Counted from the first letter of the stretch, positions 51,804-62,286 are shown. The stretch is 64,000 bases of DNA from Planctomycetales bacterium (GCA_020427005.1 JAGQOY010000012.1:1-64000), one strand, 5' to 3'. Notes: generated from the sequence alone by a model not told the origin. Translations and numbers: made by a program.

Positions 51804-52334
51804 CTATGCCTCACCCTCCTTCTTCTCAATCATCGTCTTCAGTTGTCCTGCCAGCTTCGAACCAGCACCCTTGAATTGACCAGACAAAGTAGCCCCTGGG
51901 TTCAGGATTTGACCAACCAAAATAGAAATCTGTTCCTGACGGTTGGGCCATTTACTGACCGCAGCGACTTGCTCTCCCGTCAAGCCGTCCCCGTCCATTA
52001 CACCACCCTTGAGCTCGAATTTTGCGAACTCAGGAGATTTGCCAATTTCCACGATCGCCTTAGCAAGGCTAACAAAGTCCTCGCAGCCCCACACAACGGA
52101 AACAGATCCAGCTTGCCCGTCAAACATTGGTCTGAGGGTCGAATCTGCTGTCGCCCGTGCAGCCAGCGAACGCTTGACGGTTAGCATCTGAATGCCACTA
52201 TCGCGTAAACGCTTGCGAATGGAATAGGAGGATGCAGAATCCATTCCGATCACATTGACCAGAATGGCATCCTGTACACCTTCCAGGCGATTACTGATAT
52301 CTCTCGCAATGAGATTCTTAACGTATTTGCTCAT
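51804..52334 (-). CDS. rplJ: Ribosomal protein L10
   Basis: Base of the ribosomal stalk, binding L7/L12 dimers. The 176-residue protein shows MSKYVKNLIARDISNRLEGVQDAILVNVIGM, then IRKRLRDSGIQMLTVKRSLAARA, and a C-terminal helix for L12 binding (SGQFKGAGSKLAGQLKTMIEKKEG). It lies 40 bases after rplA. Confidence 0.96.
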   Translation of the reverse strand: MSKYVKNLIARDISNRLEGVQDAILVNVIGMDSASSYSIRKRLRDSGIQMLTVKRSLAARATADSTLRPMFDGQAGSVSVVWGCEDFVSLAKAIVEIGKSPEFAKFELKGGVMDGDGLTGEQVAAVSKWPNRQEQISILVGQILNPGATLSGQFKGAGSKLAGQLKTMIEKKEGEA

Positions 52335-52374
52335 GATTCATCTGCTTACAAAAACGAAGGCCTCAACCAATGCA

Positions 52375-53058
52375 CTATGCAGCTACGCGGACGCTCGGTG
52401 ACATCGTCGCGCAAACCGCAATGCTCTTCACGTACGTTCCTCGTACCGCATTGGGCTTCAAACTATTCACGTAGGCGATAAAAGCCTCGATATTCTCAAC
52501 CAACTTTTGAGGATCAAAGCTCAGCTTGCCGACTATCGCATGAATGTTTGCACCTTTATCATTGCGAAATTCAACCTTGCCAGCCTTGTATTCTTTCACA
52601 ACCTTGGCCACATCCATGGTAACCGTCCCTGCCCGGGGTGCAGGCATCAAACCACGTGGTCCAAGCACTTTCCCCAACGGGCCGACAACGCCCATCATGT
52701 CGGGAGATGCAATGCAAACATCAAAGTCAGTCCAACCCTCTTTGATTCGTTTGGCTAAATCTTCTTGCCCAACAAAATCTGCACCAGCTTCTTGAGCTAC
52801 GGTAGCCAAATCTCCCTTGGCAAATACTGCAATTCGCTGCACCTTGCCAATCCCGTGCGGTAGAACAACGGAACCTCGCACCAACTGATCCGCTTGTGCA
52901 GGGTCGATCCCTAAGTGCATATGGACTTCAACGCTTTGATCAAACTTGCGCGCGGGAAAGCTTTTCAGAATCTCGATCGCCTGCGCAAGCGGCAGTGGAT
53001 CTTTGGATTTCGGAGTCTTGCCCAGCATGGCTTTCATTGCTTTTGTTGTTTTTGGCAT
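52375..53058 (-). CDS. rplA: Ribosomal protein L1
   Basis: 23S rRNA-binding protein of the L1 stalk, often an autogenous repressor. The 227 residues contain [46 protein letters not shown]-like ([20 protein letters not shown]) and [17 protein letters not shown]. It starts 6 bases after rplK, an ordinary coupled pair. Confidence 0.97.
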   Translation of the reverse strand: MPKTTKAMKAMLGKTPKSKDPLPLAQAIEILKSFPARKFDQSVEVHMHLGIDPAQADQLVRGSVVLPHGIGKVQRIAVFAKGDLATVAQEAGADFVGQEDLAKRIKEGWTDFDVCIASPDMMGVVGPLGKVLGPRGLMPAPRAGTVTMDVAKVVKEYKAGKVEFRNDKGANIHAIVGKLSFDPQKLVENIEAFIAYVNSLKPNAVRGTYVKSIAVCATMSPSVRVAA

Positions 53059-53064
53059 ATCTGC

Positions 53065-53490
53065 TTATCCTTCTACCACTAGGCCCATGCTTCGAGCGGT
53101 CCCCTCAATCATGCGCACAGCATGCTCAAGGTCTCGGGCATTTAGGTCCGCCATTTTCTTTTGGCAAATGTCCTCGATTTGAGCTCGAGTTACTTTGCCG
53201 ACCTTCTTTTTGTTTGGCTGACCAGAGCCACTTGCTATTCCAGCGGCCTGCTTCAGCAAGGCTGCGGCGGGTGGACTTTTGGTAATAAATTCGAACGTAC
53301 GATCGGAATATACAGTAACGACGACTGGTATCGGCGTCCCATTGTATTCTCGAGTCCGCTCGTTGAACTGTGACACAAACTGACCCAGGTTAATACCAAA
53401 TTTACCCAAGGAGGTACCAACTGGCGGAGCCGGCGTAGCCGCCCCTCCAGGAACCTGAAATTTGGCTTGACCCACTACTTGTTTCGCCAT
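53065..53490 (-). CDS. rplK: Ribosomal protein L11
   Basis: Part of the GTPase-associated centre. The 141-residue length is standard. The N-terminal domain has KFQVPGGAATPAPPVGTSLGKFGINLGQFVSQFNERT, and the RNA-binding C-terminal domain has SPPAAALLKQAAGI and GKVTRAQIEDICQKKMADLNA. It precedes rplA by 6 bases. Confidence 0.97.
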   Translation of the reverse strand: MAKQVVGQAKFQVPGGAATPAPPVGTSLGKFGINLGQFVSQFNERTREYNGTPIPVVVTVYSDRTFEFITKSPPAAALLKQAAGIASGSGQPNKKKVGKVTRAQIEDICQKKMADLNARDLEHAVRMIEGTARSMGLVVEG

Positions 53491-53866
53491 GCTCTAACTT
53501 CTCCGACAATTTATCTCGCACCTTGTAGCCCAATCCCCAACAAGAGAAATTGCTACTCGGGACCTTCACAGCGAACGTTTGCTCGCATGCAAAAGTTGCG
53601 TACTAATCTGGCTTGTAAATACTCGGCTTATCGCAATTGGTAAAATCGGCCAACTGGTTTCTGTCAGCAACCAAAGCTGCTGCACTCACCATCCATCGGC
53701 TGACAAAAGTACTTTCGAATGTTTGGCAAATTTGCAACCTGTCTCAATCGATACTCATTCAGGGATTGCAAATTGCAATTGCTGGTACGAAAAACTCAAC
53801 CGAAGGCGTCAGTAATAAGCCACTAGATCGATAAACCGAAAAGGGCATTCACTAAAAACCAAATCG
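53491..53866 (-). other. nusG-rplK spacer
   Basis: A 376-base gap in which I see no gene. It may contain the promoter and an L1-binding leader for rplKA; no clear consensus sites were found. Confidence 0.4.
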
Positions 53867-54454
53867 CTAGAGAGATTCGACCTGCCAGTGGCTTAATTCC
53901 ACAGGCGTACTGCGACCGAAAATACTAATGATCACTGTTATATGACCATTGGCCTCGTCGACCTTTTCCACTTCACCTTCCAGGTTCTGAAAATTCCCCT
54001 CTTTGACCCGCACTCGATCGCCTGGGCGATAGGGAATAGCAGTTTTGAGAGGTTTGTCACCATCTTCATCGTCAGGTTCAACCGTCTTGACGATCTTCTC
54101 AACATCGTGAGGATCCATCGGCGTCGGCTTGCCTCCCGAGCCGGTGAAGTCACCAACGCCGGGAGTTTCCCTAACCAAGAACCAGGTGTCATCATTGATG
54201 GTCATGTATGCCATCAAGTAGCCTGGATAGAGCTTCCGCTTTACAACACGACGAGTGCCATTGCGAGTAAATGTAACAACATCCTCGGTGGGAACTAAAA
54301 TCTCACCAAAGAATTCCTCCATGCCTGCAAGCTTAATACGCTTCCATAGCGAATCGCGAATGCTATCCTCGCGATTGAAAGCAACCTTGATGATATACCA
54401 GTCCATACCATGACTGGTTTCACCGGTCGTTGAAACTTGCTTGTTTTCACTCAC
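53867..54454 (-). CDS. nusG: Transcription termination/antitermination factor NusG
   Basis: Binds RNA polymerase and links it to Rho or the ribosome. The NGN domain runs from MDWYIIKVAFNREDSIRDSLWKRI to about residue 125, with an acidic insert (VEPDDEDGDKP) before the KOW domain YRPGDRVRVKEGNFQNLEGEVEKVDEANG. The start is GTG (MSENKQ), with TTTAGGT just upstream; Met17 is an alternative. It lies 129 bases after secE. Confidence 0.96.
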   Translation of the reverse strand: MSENKQVSTTGETSHGMDWYIIKVAFNREDSIRDSLWKRIKLAGMEEFFGEILVPTEDVVTFTRNGTRRVVKRKLYPGYLMAYMTINDDTWFLVRETPGVGDFTGSGGKPTPMDPHDVEKIVKTVEPDDEDGDKPLKTAIPYRPGDRVRVKEGNFQNLEGEVEKVDEANGHITVIISIFGRSTPVELSHWQVESL

Positions 54455-54583
54455 CTAAACACCCCGCGCCAGTACAAGCGACCGTGAACTCCGCGGTCTA
54501 TCGAACCGCTAGAGTACCGTCATCTCCTGGTTAGGAAGACAATTGATAAAGTCCGGGCAAAGCCCGTTTTCGAGACTTCTGCT

Positions 54584-55021
54584 CTAAGCGATACCGATCG
54601 CCGAAAACAGAAACTTCCAAACAAAATCAAACAGAAACAACAAAATCGACAAAAACAATATCGTAAAAATCACGACCATCGAAGCACGAATTAATTCGCG
54701 TTTCGTTGGCCAGGAAACTTTGTTCAGTTCCGCTTCAACCGAAATCAAAAAATCGGCAAACTTGGGCCAGTTGACTAAACGGTATCCCAGCCAGACTCCT
54801 ACGCCAGCCACGGCAACCGCAATCAAATATCCCAGCGCCCCTCCAGGCTTGCTGATCAAAAACAGCTCATGCATCCGCCAGGCGCCAACGCCAGCAACCG
54901 CCCACACGACAATTGCGGTAACCTGACGCACCATCCGGCCCTGCCGGGGCTTATACAGTGCCGAGCGGAATAGCTCCTGTAAAAACGGTTGCGACCCTAT
55001 GGCTGAATCTTTGCTTGCCAT
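54584..55021 (-). CDS. secE: Preprotein translocase subunit SecE
   Basis: Essential membrane subunit of the SecYEG channel. The conserved region is VEAELNKVSWPTKRELIRASMVVIFTILFLSILLFLFDF at about residues 94-132. Two extra hydrophobic helices come first (VTAIVVWAVAGVGAW, GYLIAVAVAGVGVWLGY), a three-helix form like E. coli rather than the single-helix form. 145 residues. It follows tRNA-Trp on the same strand. Confidence 0.95.
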   Translation of the reverse strand: MASKDSAIGSQPFLQELFRSALYKPRQGRMVRQVTAIVVWAVAGVGAWRMHELFLISKPGGALGYLIAVAVAGVGVWLGYRLVNWPKFADFLISVEAELNKVSWPTKRELIRASMVVIFTILFLSILLFLFDFVWKFLFSAIGIA

Positions 55022-55146
55022 CAGTTATTACTGCTCAATTCACGAACCACTGGAAATCGCAATCTACGCAAAAAACAGATTCCAACGAACCGACTCGGAT
55101 TACCCCGACTGGCGGAGCAACTCAGTCACCTATGCAAACAAAAAAG

Positions 55147-55219
55147 CAGGGGCGGAGGGACTCGAACCCCCAACAGCCGGTTTTGGAAACCGGTGCTCTG
55201 CCAATTGAACTACACCCCT
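55147..55219 (-). tRNA. tRNA-Trp (anticodon CCA)
   Basis: Cloverleaf of 73 bases. The acceptor arms AGGGGTG and CGCCCCT pair with one G-U, discriminator G. Loop CGGTTTCCAAAACCG gives anticodon CCA. T arm contains GGTTCGAGTCC. The 3' CCA is not encoded; the next bases are C then TTTTTT. It lies between tuf and secE. Confidence 0.95.
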
Positions 55220-55417
55220 CCGATGTGACTCCCCACAGGCCCTAGCCCGTCGCTTATCGGCCTACGATTAGAATCATTTGGAATCGATTCTACCTACCCG
55301 GACCGCTCCGCCAAGGGGACGGCACCGGTTTGCAAGGGCACTTCTTTGGGCCATGTAGTTTGAAACTGAGCGGCGTTCGGACACTACCGAAGCCGCTTCC
55401 AGCAAACAATCTTAAAA

Positions 55418-56614
55418 CTACTCAAGGATTTTGGTGACTACACCAGAGCCAACCGTCTTGCCGCCTTCGCGAATCGCAAAACGCACACCATCATCCATCG
55501 CAATCTTCTTTTGCAACTCGACTTCAATCTTGACATTGTCGCCGGGCATGCACATTTCGGCACCAACTAACTTCGCAGAGCCAGTCACGTCAGTCGTACG
55601 GAAGTAAAACTGTGGACGATAGCCGCTGAAGAATGGGGTGTGGCGACCGCCTTCATCTTTGCTCAAGCAATAGATTTCGGCTTCAAATTTCTTATGCGGA
55701 GTAATCGAACCTGGCTTCGCCAAAACTTGGCCTCGCTCGATGTCGTCTCGCTTCATGCCTCGTAGCAAACAACCCACATTGTCTCCGGCGCGGCCTTCGC
55801 TCATTTCCTTGCGGAACATTTCCACGCCCGTGACAGTTGTTTTGGTTGGCAAATCCTTGAGACCAATGATCTCAACTTCTTCACCCACCTTAACCATACC
55901 GCGCTCAACTCGACCGGTGGCCACAGTGCCGCGGCCTTCGATGGAGAACACGTCTTCGATCGCCATCAAAAACGGCTTGTCTTCTTCCCGAGTAGGTTGC
56001 GGAATATAGCTATCAACCGCATCCAACAATTCGGATATGCACTTGCTTGCCTCAGGATCAGCTGGAGTGTTGTAAGCTGCTAATGCGTTTCCTCGGACGA
56101 TCGGAATATCATCCCCCGGGAAGTCATACTTGCTCAGCAGCTCGCGAATTTCTAACTCCACTAGCTCCAATAACTCGGGATCATCCACCAGATCGCATTT
56201 ATTCAAGAATACTACGATCGCAGGTACATCCACTTGTCGAGCCAACAAGACGTGCTCTTTAGTTTGAGGCATTGGGCCATCGGCAGCACTCACAACCAGA
56301 ATCGCGCCGTCCATTTGGGCGGCGCCGGTGATCATGTTTTTGATAAAGTCCGCGTGCCCTGGGCAATCGATGTGAGCATAATGCCGATTCGCAGTCTCGT
56401 ACTCAACGTGTGAAACGGCAATCGTAACTGTTTTAGTTGCATCCCGAACCGTTCCGCCCTTGGCGATGTCCGAGTAGGCCTTGGCCTGAGCCATCCCCTT
56501 GGCTGCTTGAACAGCAAGCAATGCGCCTGTGGTGGTGGTTTTGCCGTGGTCAATGTGACCGATGGTGCCGACGTTGCAGTGCGGCTTTGTACGATTGAAC
56601 TGCTCTTTGGCCAT
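55418..56614 (-). CDS. tuf: Elongation factor Tu with planctomycete-type switch I
   Basis: GTPase that brings aminoacyl-tRNA to the ribosome; 398 residues. G1 is GHIDHGKTT at 19-27, G3 DCPGHAD at 83-89, G4 NKCD. The switch I segment reads [20 protein letters not shown] (53-72), where most bacteria have EEKARGITINTSHVEY: Arg-Gly-Ile-Thr is Lys-Thr-Val-Thr. Thr64, the Mg2+-binding residue, is kept. I recall the same change in other planctomycetes, so it looks lineage-specific. Domains 2 and 3 are ordinary ([28 protein letters not shown]). It follows four tRNA genes and AGGTG precedes the ATG. Confidence 0.97.
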   Translation of the reverse strand: MAKEQFNRTKPHCNVGTIGHIDHGKTTTTGALLAVQAAKGMAQAKAYSDIAKGGTVRDATKTVTIAVSHVEYETANRHYAHIDCPGHADFIKNMITGAAQMDGAILVVSAADGPMPQTKEHVLLARQVDVPAIVVFLNKCDLVDDPELLELVELEIRELLSKYDFPGDDIPIVRGNALAAYNTPADPEASKCISELLDAVDSYIPQPTREEDKPFLMAIEDVFSIEGRGTVATGRVERGMVKVGEEVEIIGLKDLPTKTTVTGVEMFRKEMSEGRAGDNVGCLLRGMKRDDIERGQVLAKPGSITPHKKFEAEIYCLSKDEGGRHTPFFSGYRPQFYFRTTDVTGSAKLVGAEMCMPGDNVKIEVELQKKIAMDDGVRFAIREGGKTVGSGVVTKILE

Positions 56615-56750
56615 TGTTCGTTACACCTAAACAACGAAATAAATTGACTATGCGCGAGCTCAACTGCTCGTCCGCTACCGAGAAAAAACATACCAGTCGG
56701 CACCTCTACTCAAGGTGGACCGCGCTTCAAAGCACGGCCAGTTGAGCAAG

Positions 56751-56823
<73 letters not shown>

Positions 56824-56843
56824 CTCGATCCCTGAACTGGGAA

Positions 56844-56914
56844 AGCGGGTGAAGGGAATCGAACCCTCGTATTCAGCTTGGAAGGCTGCTGCTCTACCAT
56901 TGAGCTACACCCGC
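56844..56914 (-). tRNA. tRNA-Gly (anticodon TCC)
   Basis: 71-base cloverleaf, the usual length for tRNA-Gly. Acceptor GCGGGTG with CACCCGC, discriminator T. Loop CTTCCAA gives anticodon TCC; the outermost pair of the anticodon stem is mismatched (G-A). 3' CCA not encoded. Confidence 0.94.
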
Positions 56915-57084
56915 GTTTTCGTTATCTGCGAATCGCACCTGCGTTCACAGATCGCGAAATACAGCTAAGCCCCGAGGCAACCGTGGGCCCGTTCGGCCGC
57001 TTACCCTGCCGGCTAGCACCGACCAAGTAAGCATCAATCAGGTCACAATTGCTACAGTTTGCCAATTTGACAAAGGTTCGCCAA

Positions 57085-57165
57085 TGGGAGGTGTAGGATT
57101 CGAACCTACGAAGCCGAAGCAACGGATTTACAGTCCGTCCCCTTTAACCACTCGGGCAACCTCCC
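57085..57165 (-). tRNA. tRNA-Tyr (anticodon GTA)
   Basis: 81-base type II tRNA with a long variable arm. Acceptor GGGAGGT with ACCTCCC, discriminator A. Anticodon stem ACGGA/TCCGT with loop CTGTAAA gives GTA. 3' CCA not encoded. Confidence 0.96.
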
Positions 57166-57193
57166 GAAAATTATCCCCTACCTCCAACGAAAG

Positions 57194-57266
57194 AGCCAGC
57201 GGAGGGACTCGAACCCCCGACCGGCTGATTACAAATCAGCAGCTCTACCAACTGAGCTACGCTGGC
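57194..57266 (-). tRNA. tRNA-Thr (anticodon TGT)
   Basis: 73-base cloverleaf. Acceptor GCCAGCG with CGCTGGC, discriminator T. Anticodon stem GCTGA/TCAGC with loop TTTGTAA gives TGT. First gene of the tRNA-tuf unit. Confidence 0.96.
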
Positions 57267-57291
57267 CAAACGCCCTCGATAGGAAGGCAAT

Positions 57292-57319
57292 AGTGTATCG
57301 ACCTAGGGAGTTCTCGCAA
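57292..57319 (-). promoter_or_regulatory. Promoter of the tRNA-tuf operon
   Basis: On the minus strand TTGCGA (57319-57314) and TACACT (57297-57292) are spaced by 16 bases. Transcription would begin about 18 bases before tRNA-Thr(TGT). This is a good match for a strong housekeeping promoter. Confidence 0.55.
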
Positions 57320-57500
57320 GGCGAATTTCCAAAGCCCTGAAGTGGAATGCTAGCTACTCAAAAGCACTGGAAATAAATGCAGTTTGTCGGTTCAATGGCT
57401 CCAATTCTTGAATTCGCATTTTCCCCAACTGAAAAAGACCACCCCAAATCAACTAGGTTTACCGCTGAATTGCTTCGGCTTTGCAAGTTATCTTTCCATT

Positions 57501-58232
57501 ATGCATTTATCAACAGATTCCTTGGATACATTTCTTGGCTCACAATGGGTGCTATGGTTTGATATTGACGGTACCCTGGTCGATTCTGCCGGTGCGGGAA
57601 GAAGGGCGTTGATGTCCGCTTTAAAAAACGTCTTTGGGCTAACCTCTCCACAGTGCATCCCCCTTCATGGAAGAACGGACTGTGGGATTTTTCAGGACCT
57701 TTGTAGGATCAACCAGGTGTCCTGGTCAACTGAAAGTCGAGCCCTTCTCGAGGCCGAGTATCTGCGTTGCTTGCCTCGGGAGCTTGCTTACGACTCTGGG
57801 CGGATCTTGCCTGGAGTATTGGAGTTGCTCCAAAAACTAACGGATTCCCCCCACTGTCGACTTGGTTTGCTCACAGGTAACATTCCTCCTGCTGCCAAGC
57901 TAAAACTACAAGCACATGTACTTTGGGATTTTTTCGAATTCGGTGTCTTTGGCGACGCCAGCCCGGACCGCCTTGACTTGGCTCCACTGGCCCTTGAAAA
58001 AGCGTCGAGCACCCTAGGTCTCAAGCCAAGTGCAGATCGAGTGATCGTCATTGGCGACACGATCGATGACATACGCCTCGCTCAGATGATGGGGGTTCGT
58101 TCGATTGCTGTTTGCACCGGAGGTGGCCATCGAAGGGAGCTCGCCGCCCAAGGGCCTCATTTTATTTTTGACGATCTTTCCGACACGGAACTCATACTGA
58201 AAATCCTGAATTGTCCCGACGATGGAGCGTAA
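57501..58232 (+). CDS. HAD-family phosphatase, phosphoglycolate-phosphatase-like
   Basis: The nucleophile motif is WFDIDGTLVDS (Asp21 and Asp23 from this start), motif II is LLTGN, and motif IV is IGDTIDDIRLAQMMG. A helical cap follows motif I (residues ~35-110). ATG 57501 is chosen; a TTG at 57384 would add 39 residues absent from the family. Phosphoglycolate is a likely substrate by similarity, but HAD specificity cannot be read from sequence. It is the first plus-strand gene after the tRNA cluster and precedes rsmG by 104 bases. Confidence 0.88.
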   Translation: MHLSTDSLDTFLGSQWVLWFDIDGTLVDSAGAGRRALMSALKNVFGLTSPQCIPLHGRTDCGIFQDLCRINQVSWSTESRALLEAEYLRCLPRELAYDSGRILPGVLELLQKLTDSPHCRLGLLTGNIPPAAKLKLQAHVLWDFFEFGVFGDASPDRLDLAPLALEKASSTLGLKPSADRVIVIGDTIDDIRLAQMMGVRSIAVCTGGGHRRELAAQGPHFIFDDLSDTELILKILNCPDDGA

Positions 58233-58336
58233 TTCGTGTTATCGGGGCGCGATCCCAGTTTCTCACGAAAATTCCTTTTGATCCTTGGCCCATCGGTCAT
58301 AGCCTGAACCGCCGCTATCAGAAAGCCAACGTCTAG

Positions 58337-59008
58337 ATGACGCCCACAGAGAGCCCTGCACCACATCCCGAATCCGACAGCCTTGAATCTGCGCTCCAGG
58401 GCTTGGCCATCGAATTGACCGCCCAACAATTGAAGCAGCTGGAGTCGTATTTGCATCTTCTATGGGACTGGAATAGCAAGATAAACCTGACACGGCATAC
58501 GACTTACGACCTGTTTGCAAGGCGCGATTTGCTAGATGCTTACCAATTGGTACGTCACCTAGCCGAGCAGGAAGACGTCCTCGACATGGGTTCAGGAGGA
58601 GGGGTCCCCGGCATTGTTGTGGCCATTCTTCGGCCTGACCTGGCAGTTCAAGTTTGTGACAGCGTCGCCAAAAAGTCGCGAGTGCTGGAAAATATTGTCA
58701 AAACGCTGAAATTGCCCGTTGTGGTCCATCATTGCCGCGCTCAAGACGTTCTTGAGGATTTACGGTTTCACAGCCTCGTTTCACGGGCAGTGGGAAGTCT
58801 GACACAACAACTCAATTGGCTACAGGATTGTTGGCATGGACTTGATCGCTTGCTTGCGATTAAAGGGCCTAAATGGGTCGAAGAGCGTGGTGAGGCTCGC
58901 CACCGTGGATTGCTGCACAACATAGAGCTTAGGAAAGTCGATAGCTACTTGATGCCAGGAACACCGAATGAGTCGGTTATCCTTCAGTTACGCCGCGTAA
59001 CTCATTAG
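58337..59008 (+). CDS. rsmG: 16S rRNA (guanine527-N7)-methyltransferase
   Basis: Methylates G527 in the decoding region of 16S rRNA, affecting streptomycin response. The 223-residue length is typical. Signatures are LWDWNSKINLTRHTTYDLFARRDLLDAYQL, SAM-binding VLDMGSGGGVPGIVVAI near residue 78, and VSRAVGSL. The N-terminus is about 20 residues longer than usual and Pro/Glu rich. Confidence 0.95.
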   Translation: MTPTESPAPHPESDSLESALQGLAIELTAQQLKQLESYLHLLWDWNSKINLTRHTTYDLFARRDLLDAYQLVRHLAEQEDVLDMGSGGGVPGIVVAILRPDLAVQVCDSVAKKSRVLENIVKTLKLPVVVHHCRAQDVLEDLRFHSLVSRAVGSLTQQLNWLQDCWHGLDRLLAIKGPKWVEERGEARHRGLLHNIELRKVDSYLMPGTPNESVILQLRRVTH

Positions 59009-59120
59009 GATCTGTGCTCCTCGCCCGGGGGCCTGCAACGATGTCTGCCTGCGCGGAAACGGTTGGATTCGATCTAGCTTCCGGTCAGGTCATCTTGGCG
59101 CTATTGGTCCTGTAACAAAC

Positions 59121-59142
59121 AATCTCTACTCAGGGAGAGATT
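59121..59142. repeat. Inverted repeat upstream of cysD
   Basis: Arms AATCTCT (59121-59127) and AGAGATT (59136-59142) with an 8-base loop, 95 bases before the cysD start and 112 after rsmG. No T-run follows on the plus strand. It could be an operator for the sulfate genes or a weak terminator for rsmG. No named riboswitch consensus was recognised. Confidence 0.35.
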
Positions 59143-59236
59143 CCAATAATGCTGGGAAAGCTCCAACTTGTTTGCCATAATCCACCTTAAGAATCCAGGC
59201 TGAGACTCGAATTCTAAGAATCCTATAGACCACCAT

Positions 59237-60148
59237 ATGTCTGCATATTCACTCACTCACCTAAAGCTGCTTGAAGCTGAAAGCATCCACATCATTCGTG
59301 AGGTTGCTGCTGAGTTTACCAAACCGGTGATGCTTTATTCGATCGGTAAGGATTCGGCTGTAATGACTCATCTAGCACTCAAGGCGTTCTATCCTGACCG
59401 CCCTCCATTCCCGTTTATGCATGTCGACACGACCTGGAAGTTTCGGGACATGATTAAGATGCGGGAGGAATACGTCCGCCAGCAGCTAGGCTTGAACCTA
59501 ATCGTTCACATCAACGAGGAGGGGCGAAAACTGGGGATCGATCCGGCAGAAAACAGCGAGAAACACACCGAGGTCATGAAGACCGATGCATTGAAACAGG
59601 CACTGAACAAATATGGCTTCGATGCAGCCTTCGGTGGTGCTCGTCGCGATGAGGAAAAATCGCGAGCCAAAGAGCGAGTGTTTTCTTTTCGTGACAAATT
59701 CCATCGTTGGGATCCCAAGAATCAACGCCCTGAGCTGTGGAACCTGTACAACTCAAGAGTCAATTCAGGCGAAAGCATTCGCGTGTTTCCGTTGAGCAAT
59801 TGGACGGAATTAGATGTTTGGCAGTACATCCACCTAGAAAAGATACCAATAGTTCCCCTTTATTTCTCGGACCTTCGACCAGTTGTGGAGCGTGATGGCA
59901 CGTTGATAATGCAAGATGACGAGCGATTGAAACTGCGACCTGGGGAAGAGGTGAAAATGAAACGTGTACGATTCAGAACCTTGGGTTGCTATCCTCTGAC
60001 CGGCGCTGTGGAGTCAAATGCACAAACTTTGCCTGAGATTATTCAGGAAATGTTGTTGGCACGCACTAGTGAGAGGCAAGGCCGAGTCATCGATCGAGAT
60101 GCAGGCGGCGCAGGTATGGAAGAAAAGAAAAAACAAGGCTACTTCTAG
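59237..60148 (+). CDS. cysD: Sulfate adenylyltransferase subunit 2
   Basis: ATP-sulfurylase small subunit, PP-loop family. The PP-loop is [19 protein letters not shown] at about residues 36-54. [22 protein letters not shown] and [26 protein letters not shown] are family signatures. 303 residues. With CysN it makes adenosine-5'-phosphosulfate. It lies 76 bases before cysNC on the same strand. Confidence 0.97.
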   Translation: MSAYSLTHLKLLEAESIHIIREVAAEFTKPVMLYSIGKDSAVMTHLALKAFYPDRPPFPFMHVDTTWKFRDMIKMREEYVRQQLGLNLIVHINEEGRKLGIDPAENSEKHTEVMKTDALKQALNKYGFDAAFGGARRDEEKSRAKERVFSFRDKFHRWDPKNQRPELWNLYNSRVNSGESIRVFPLSNWTELDVWQYIHLEKIPIVPLYFSDLRPVVERDGTLIMQDDERLKLRPGEEVKMKRVRFRTLGCYPLTGAVESNAQTLPEIIQEMLLARTSERQGRVIDRDAGGAGMEEKKKQGYF

Positions 60149-60224
60149 CTTCGACTTAACGATTTCTCCTCGGCAGCGATAATCCGTCCCCGGCAACCTT
60201 GCACTCCTTTCGTACGATCCACTC

Positions 60225-62177
60225 ATGAGCCATCAAAGCGATCTAATTGCCACTGATATTGAAGCCTATCTTGCCCAGCATGAGCGCAAGGAGTTGTTGC
60301 GTTTTATCACTTGTGGCAGCGTGGACGATGGTAAGAGCACTCTGATAGGTCGGCTATTGTTCGATTCGAAAATGCTCTACGAGGACCAGTTGGCCCAACT
60401 GGAGAGCGAATCAGTAACTCACGGGACCACTGGGGGCAAATTCGATCCGGCACTCGTCACTGATGGCCTCAAAGCAGAACGCGAACAGGGGATAACGATT
60501 GATGTAGCGTATCGCTATTTTTCGACTGCGAAACGCAAATTCATCATTGCCGATACACCTGGGCATGAGCAATACACTCGCAACATGGCCACCGGTGCAT
60601 CTACGGCCGACCTGGCAATTATTTTGATCGATGCGCGCCACGGCGTAATGACGCAAACGAAACGACACAGCTTTATAGTCTCCTTGCTAGGCATTCGGCA
60701 CGTTGTCGTGACAGTCAACAAAATGGATCTGGTTGATTTCAGCGAGCAGCGATTCGAAGAGATTTGCAATGCATATCAAGACTTTTCTCGCCGCTTGGAA
60801 TTGCCCGATTTACATTTCATCCCGATCTCAGCCCTCAACGGCGATAACGTTGTTGAGCCGAGTGCCAACATGCGTTGGTATCGTGGCAGTACGCTTATGA
60901 ACTTGCTCGAAACAGTCTACATCGGCTCGGATCGGAATTTCGAAGACTTTCGCTTTCCAGTGCAATTTGTAAATCGCCCCAACTTGGATTTTCGCGGATT
61001 CTGCGGAACCGTCGCCTCGGGCATCATTCGTCAGGGCGACGAGATTATGGTACTGCCAAATCGCCGTACTAGCCGCATTAAACGCATCGTGACTATGGAC
61101 GGTGAGCTGGACGAAGCGTTTACTCCTCAAAGTGTCACATTGACGCTAGAAGATGAAGTGGATTGCAGCCGCGGAGATATGATCGTACGGCCTGGCAACG
61201 TTCCGCGTGTAAGCAATGACTTTGACGCGATGTTAGTTTGGATGAGCCCCGAAGCGATGGTCCCGGGTAAATCCTATCTGTTTAAACACACAACTTTGCT
61301 CACGAGCGGACAAATCGAGTCTTTACGTTATAAGGTTGACGTGAATACCTTACACCGCTCACCATCCCCAGATTTGCAGTTGAACGAAATCGGACGCTGT
61401 ACAATTACGTTGAGTCAACCGATCTTCTACGACCCATATCGCCGCAATCGTTCTACGGGTGCTTTCATCATCATCGATCGCATTTCCAACATTACCGTTG
61501 GCGCGGGAATGATCACGGCGAGAGAATCTGAAAAGAAGAGCAAACCAGCGCCCTGGGAGTTAGACGCCAGCACCGAAGTTGGTAGTGTGGAAACGAGCCA
61601 AAGTGTCAGGGCGGTGACTCCGGACGAGAGGCAAGCCCGTTTGGGTCAGCGCCCATTGACGCTGCTATTAACCGGCTTAAGCGGCGCAGGGAAAACTTCG
61701 ATCGCTCGCGGCGTTGAGCGTGCACTTTTCGATGCTGGCCGGCTTTCAGTTGTGTTGGATGGTGAAGAATTACGCCGGGGATTGAGTCGTGACTTAGGCT
61801 ATACTGCGGACGAACGTAGTGAGAATCTTCGACGGGCCTCACATCTTGCACGACTTTTGAATGAGAATGGGTTTATATGTTTGCTTTCGTTAATTGCCCC
61901 CAATAATGAAGTGCGAGAGCGTGCCGCTGACTTAATCGGACGAGAAAAATTTCTTCTTGTGCACTGCGATGCCCCACTTGATGTATGCCGAGCGCGAGAT
62001 CCACGTGGGCATTATGCCAAAGCAGATGAGGGGCTGTTACCGCAATTGCCAGGCGCTGGCACACTATACGAAGTTCCTGTCCAGGCGGATCTAACATTAG
62101 ATACCAACTCAACTTCAATCGCCGATTGCGTCGTAGCCGTCTTGGAATTGCTGCATCAGCGCAAGGCAATTCGATGA
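60225..62177 (+). CDS. cysNC: Fused sulfate adenylyltransferase large subunit / APS kinase (CysNC)
   Basis: The first ~430 residues are CysN, a GTPase that drives ATP-sulfurylase: [33 protein letters not shown] and VNKMDLVDF are the G motifs. After a short linker, residues ~470-650 are APS kinase: P-loop [45 protein letters not shown] and [13 protein letters not shown]. The phospho-Ser position of the usual FISP motif is Ala here (SLIAP), a departure whose effect is unknown. Together with CysD the fusion turns sulfate into PAPS. Confidence 0.96.
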   Translation: MSHQSDLIATDIEAYLAQHERKELLRFITCGSVDDGKSTLIGRLLFDSKMLYEDQLAQLESESVTHGTTGGKFDPALVTDGLKAEREQGITIDVAYRYFSTAKRKFIIADTPGHEQYTRNMATGASTADLAIILIDARHGVMTQTKRHSFIVSLLGIRHVVVTVNKMDLVDFSEQRFEEICNAYQDFSRRLELPDLHFIPISALNGDNVVEPSANMRWYRGSTLMNLLETVYIGSDRNFEDFRFPVQFVNRPNLDFRGFCGTVASGIIRQGDEIMVLPNRRTSRIKRIVTMDGELDEAFTPQSVTLTLEDEVDCSRGDMIVRPGNVPRVSNDFDAMLVWMSPEAMVPGKSYLFKHTTLLTSGQIESLRYKVDVNTLHRSPSPDLQLNEIGRCTITLSQPIFYDPYRRNRSTGAFIIIDRISNITVGAGMITARESEKKSKPAPWELDASTEVGSVETSQSVRAVTPDERQARLGQRPLTLLLTGLSGAGKTSIARGVERALFDAGRLSVVLDGEELRRGLSRDLGYTADERSENLRRASHLARLLNENGFICLLSLIAPNNEVRERAADLIGREKFLLVHCDAPLDVCRARDPRGHYAKADEGLLPQLPGAGTLYEVPVQADLTLDTNSTSIADCVVAVLELLHQRKAIR

Positions 62178-62286
62178 GTTATCAGCGAAGAAGCATTTGT
62201 ACGGTGAGTTGCTCCCTTTCCGGCCAAGGGAACAGAAAGACTGTAAATTGCAACATCGATCAATGCTGCCGTATAAGTTTGCCCTA

